Shown: piece after piece, positions 63,401-64,000 of the stretch
Numbering within the stretch: position 1 is the stretch's first letter
Layout: every line of letters starts with the position of its first letter
NCBI GenBank assembly: GCA_934045905.1
Contig: OW203764.1
Span: 23,858,954-23,922,953 of the forward strand
Direction: 5' to 3'
Source of the DNA: Leuctra nigra
Lineage: Eukaryota; Arthropoda; Insecta; Plecoptera; Leuctridae
DNA length: 64,000 nt
Translations under genes and position numbers: made by a program
The notes under the pieces: generated by a model
Databases searched by the model: none
Told to the model about the DNA's origin: nothing
The model's input: only the letters and a program-made list of their open reading frames with translations

Positions 63401-63463
63401 TTATGTACTACCTATTTAGATTGATCTCCCATTGAACATTTAAAATCTGCTTCACCTGGTTAA
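57417..63463. other. Non-coding AT-rich DNA
   Basis: A 260-bp GC-richer pocket follows the TA-flanked MITE (57,640-57,900), then the G-quadruplex-like tracts at 58.7 kb. TTTATTTA-rich sequence at 59,970-60,030 and an ATT run near 60,270 are simple sequence. Nothing else recognised. Confidence 0.6.
58706..58800 (+). repeat. Twin G-rich tracts with G-quadruplex pattern
   Basis: G18 at 58,706-58,723 and a second tract at 58,769-58,800 made of G runs of 5 to 11 separated by single A bases, fitting the (G3+N1-7)4 rule many times over. The intervening 45 bp contain a TGACGTCA palindrome-like GTGACGTCAC word. Confidence 0.9.
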
Positions 63464-63530
63464 GCGAGCGTCTCCACTTGACTCTTGCGAAGTAGGAACG
63501 TGTAGCGTACTGGACTCGCTCAATAACCCT
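63464..63530 (+). mobile_element. Fragment related to the 63.7-kb GCGAGCG-terminal element
   Basis: AAGCGAGCGTCTCCACTTGA resembles the start of the 63,727 element with one GCGAGCG unit missing, and the short segment ends in GACTCGCTCAATAACC. It is probably a decayed 5' end. Confidence 0.35.
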
Positions 63531-63726
63531 TCTAAGTTCAGGTAAATCTTAACTTTCATAATTTTATCATTGTTAAAGTTTTTATTTACGCTATGTACGT
63601 CCCTATTTTAATACCGATCAGAATGTTGGCTCAATACTGAATTATTTCGTTGTTTCGAGAGGCAAATGATGGGAAGGTTCCTTACTAATATGCCACGGCC
63701 GCCTCCTTCCCACCGTATAACCTTAT

Positions 63727-64000
63727 CAAGCGAGCGTAGCGAGCGACTCCACTTGAAACTTACGGCTCGAATCTCTGTTTTTTTTTTTATCTGTCTGTCT
63801 GTGTATTTCGCATTACATTTTAAACGAAGTAATGGATCTGGCCAATTTTTTTCACAAAAGATTCATTACTATCCACTGCAGAAACCTAATGATTTCCAGC
63901 AAAATCGATCCATTAATTTCATCGGAAACTTGATAAGTAGTTTGTACCTACCTAACTTGGCTAGAAAGCTTGGTAAAAGCAAAGAGTAAAAGCATAACTA
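63727..64000 (+). mobile_element. Relative of the Helentron-like family with a different body, truncated by window end
   Basis: Starts AAGCGAGCGTAGCGAGCGAC and continues with TCTCTGTTTTTTTTTTT about 50 bp later, the same 5' layout as copies A-C (terminal GCGAGCG repeat, then AGAG, then poly-T). After the poly-T comes (CTGT)n and then sequence not shared with A-C. The 3' end lies beyond the window. I infer a sister family using the same 5' terminal module. Confidence 0.5.

Overview
This window looks like AT-rich, almost entirely non-coding nuclear DNA from an arthropod, most likely an insect. That judgement rests on scattered short transposon copies of several eukaryotic superfamilies, one decayed non-LTR retrotransposon, long microsatellites and G/C homopolymers, frequent TAGGTACCTA-like words, and no closely packed genes, operons or ribosome-binding sites. 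A hemipteran is my guess from the repeat style, but nothing here proves it. The only reading frame I accept as protein-derived is the C-terminal part of a reverse transcriptase near 41.7-42.5 kb. The rest is best read as a gene desert or a very large intron filled with mobile-element remains.

Layout: 1-12.7 kb is unique AT-rich DNA with one decayed minisatellite (about 6.9 kb), a SINE-like fragment (3.8 kb) and a small relic of the repeat family seen at 25 kb. At 12,694-13,483 is a 790-bp element with about 130-bp terminal inverted repeats and a perfect 9-bp target duplication (Mutator-like). 14-22 kb holds a (GA)27 tract, a 21-G run, a 17-C run and a CTCF-like motif. 22-36 kb is the richest part: three TTA/TAA-flanked fold-back MITEs (Harbinger-like, one apparently an inverted dimer), two head-to-tail copies plus one inverted copy of a 0.9-kb Helentron-like family, a near-perfect 193-bp hairpin, and a 907-bp hAT-like element made mostly of two mirror-image arrays of an 8-bp satellite unit.

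36-57 kb is mostly unique DNA, broken by the 5'-truncated LINE at 41.7-42.7 kb, a 66-bp direct duplication (49.85 and 50.84 kb), G/C runs, and a CpG-rich island at 55.6-55.8 kb that could be a minus-strand promoter. A 239-bp TA-flanked MITE lies at 57.2 kb. The last 600 bp carry further members or relatives of the Helentron-like family, one of which runs off the end.

No genes work together here in any visible way. The biological content is the repeat ecology: several non-autonomous DNA transposons whose intact target duplications imply insertion recent enough to remain readable, and two or three structures (the 8-bp satellite carrier, the 80/82-matched hairpin, the Helentron-like tandem pair) that deserve follow-up.
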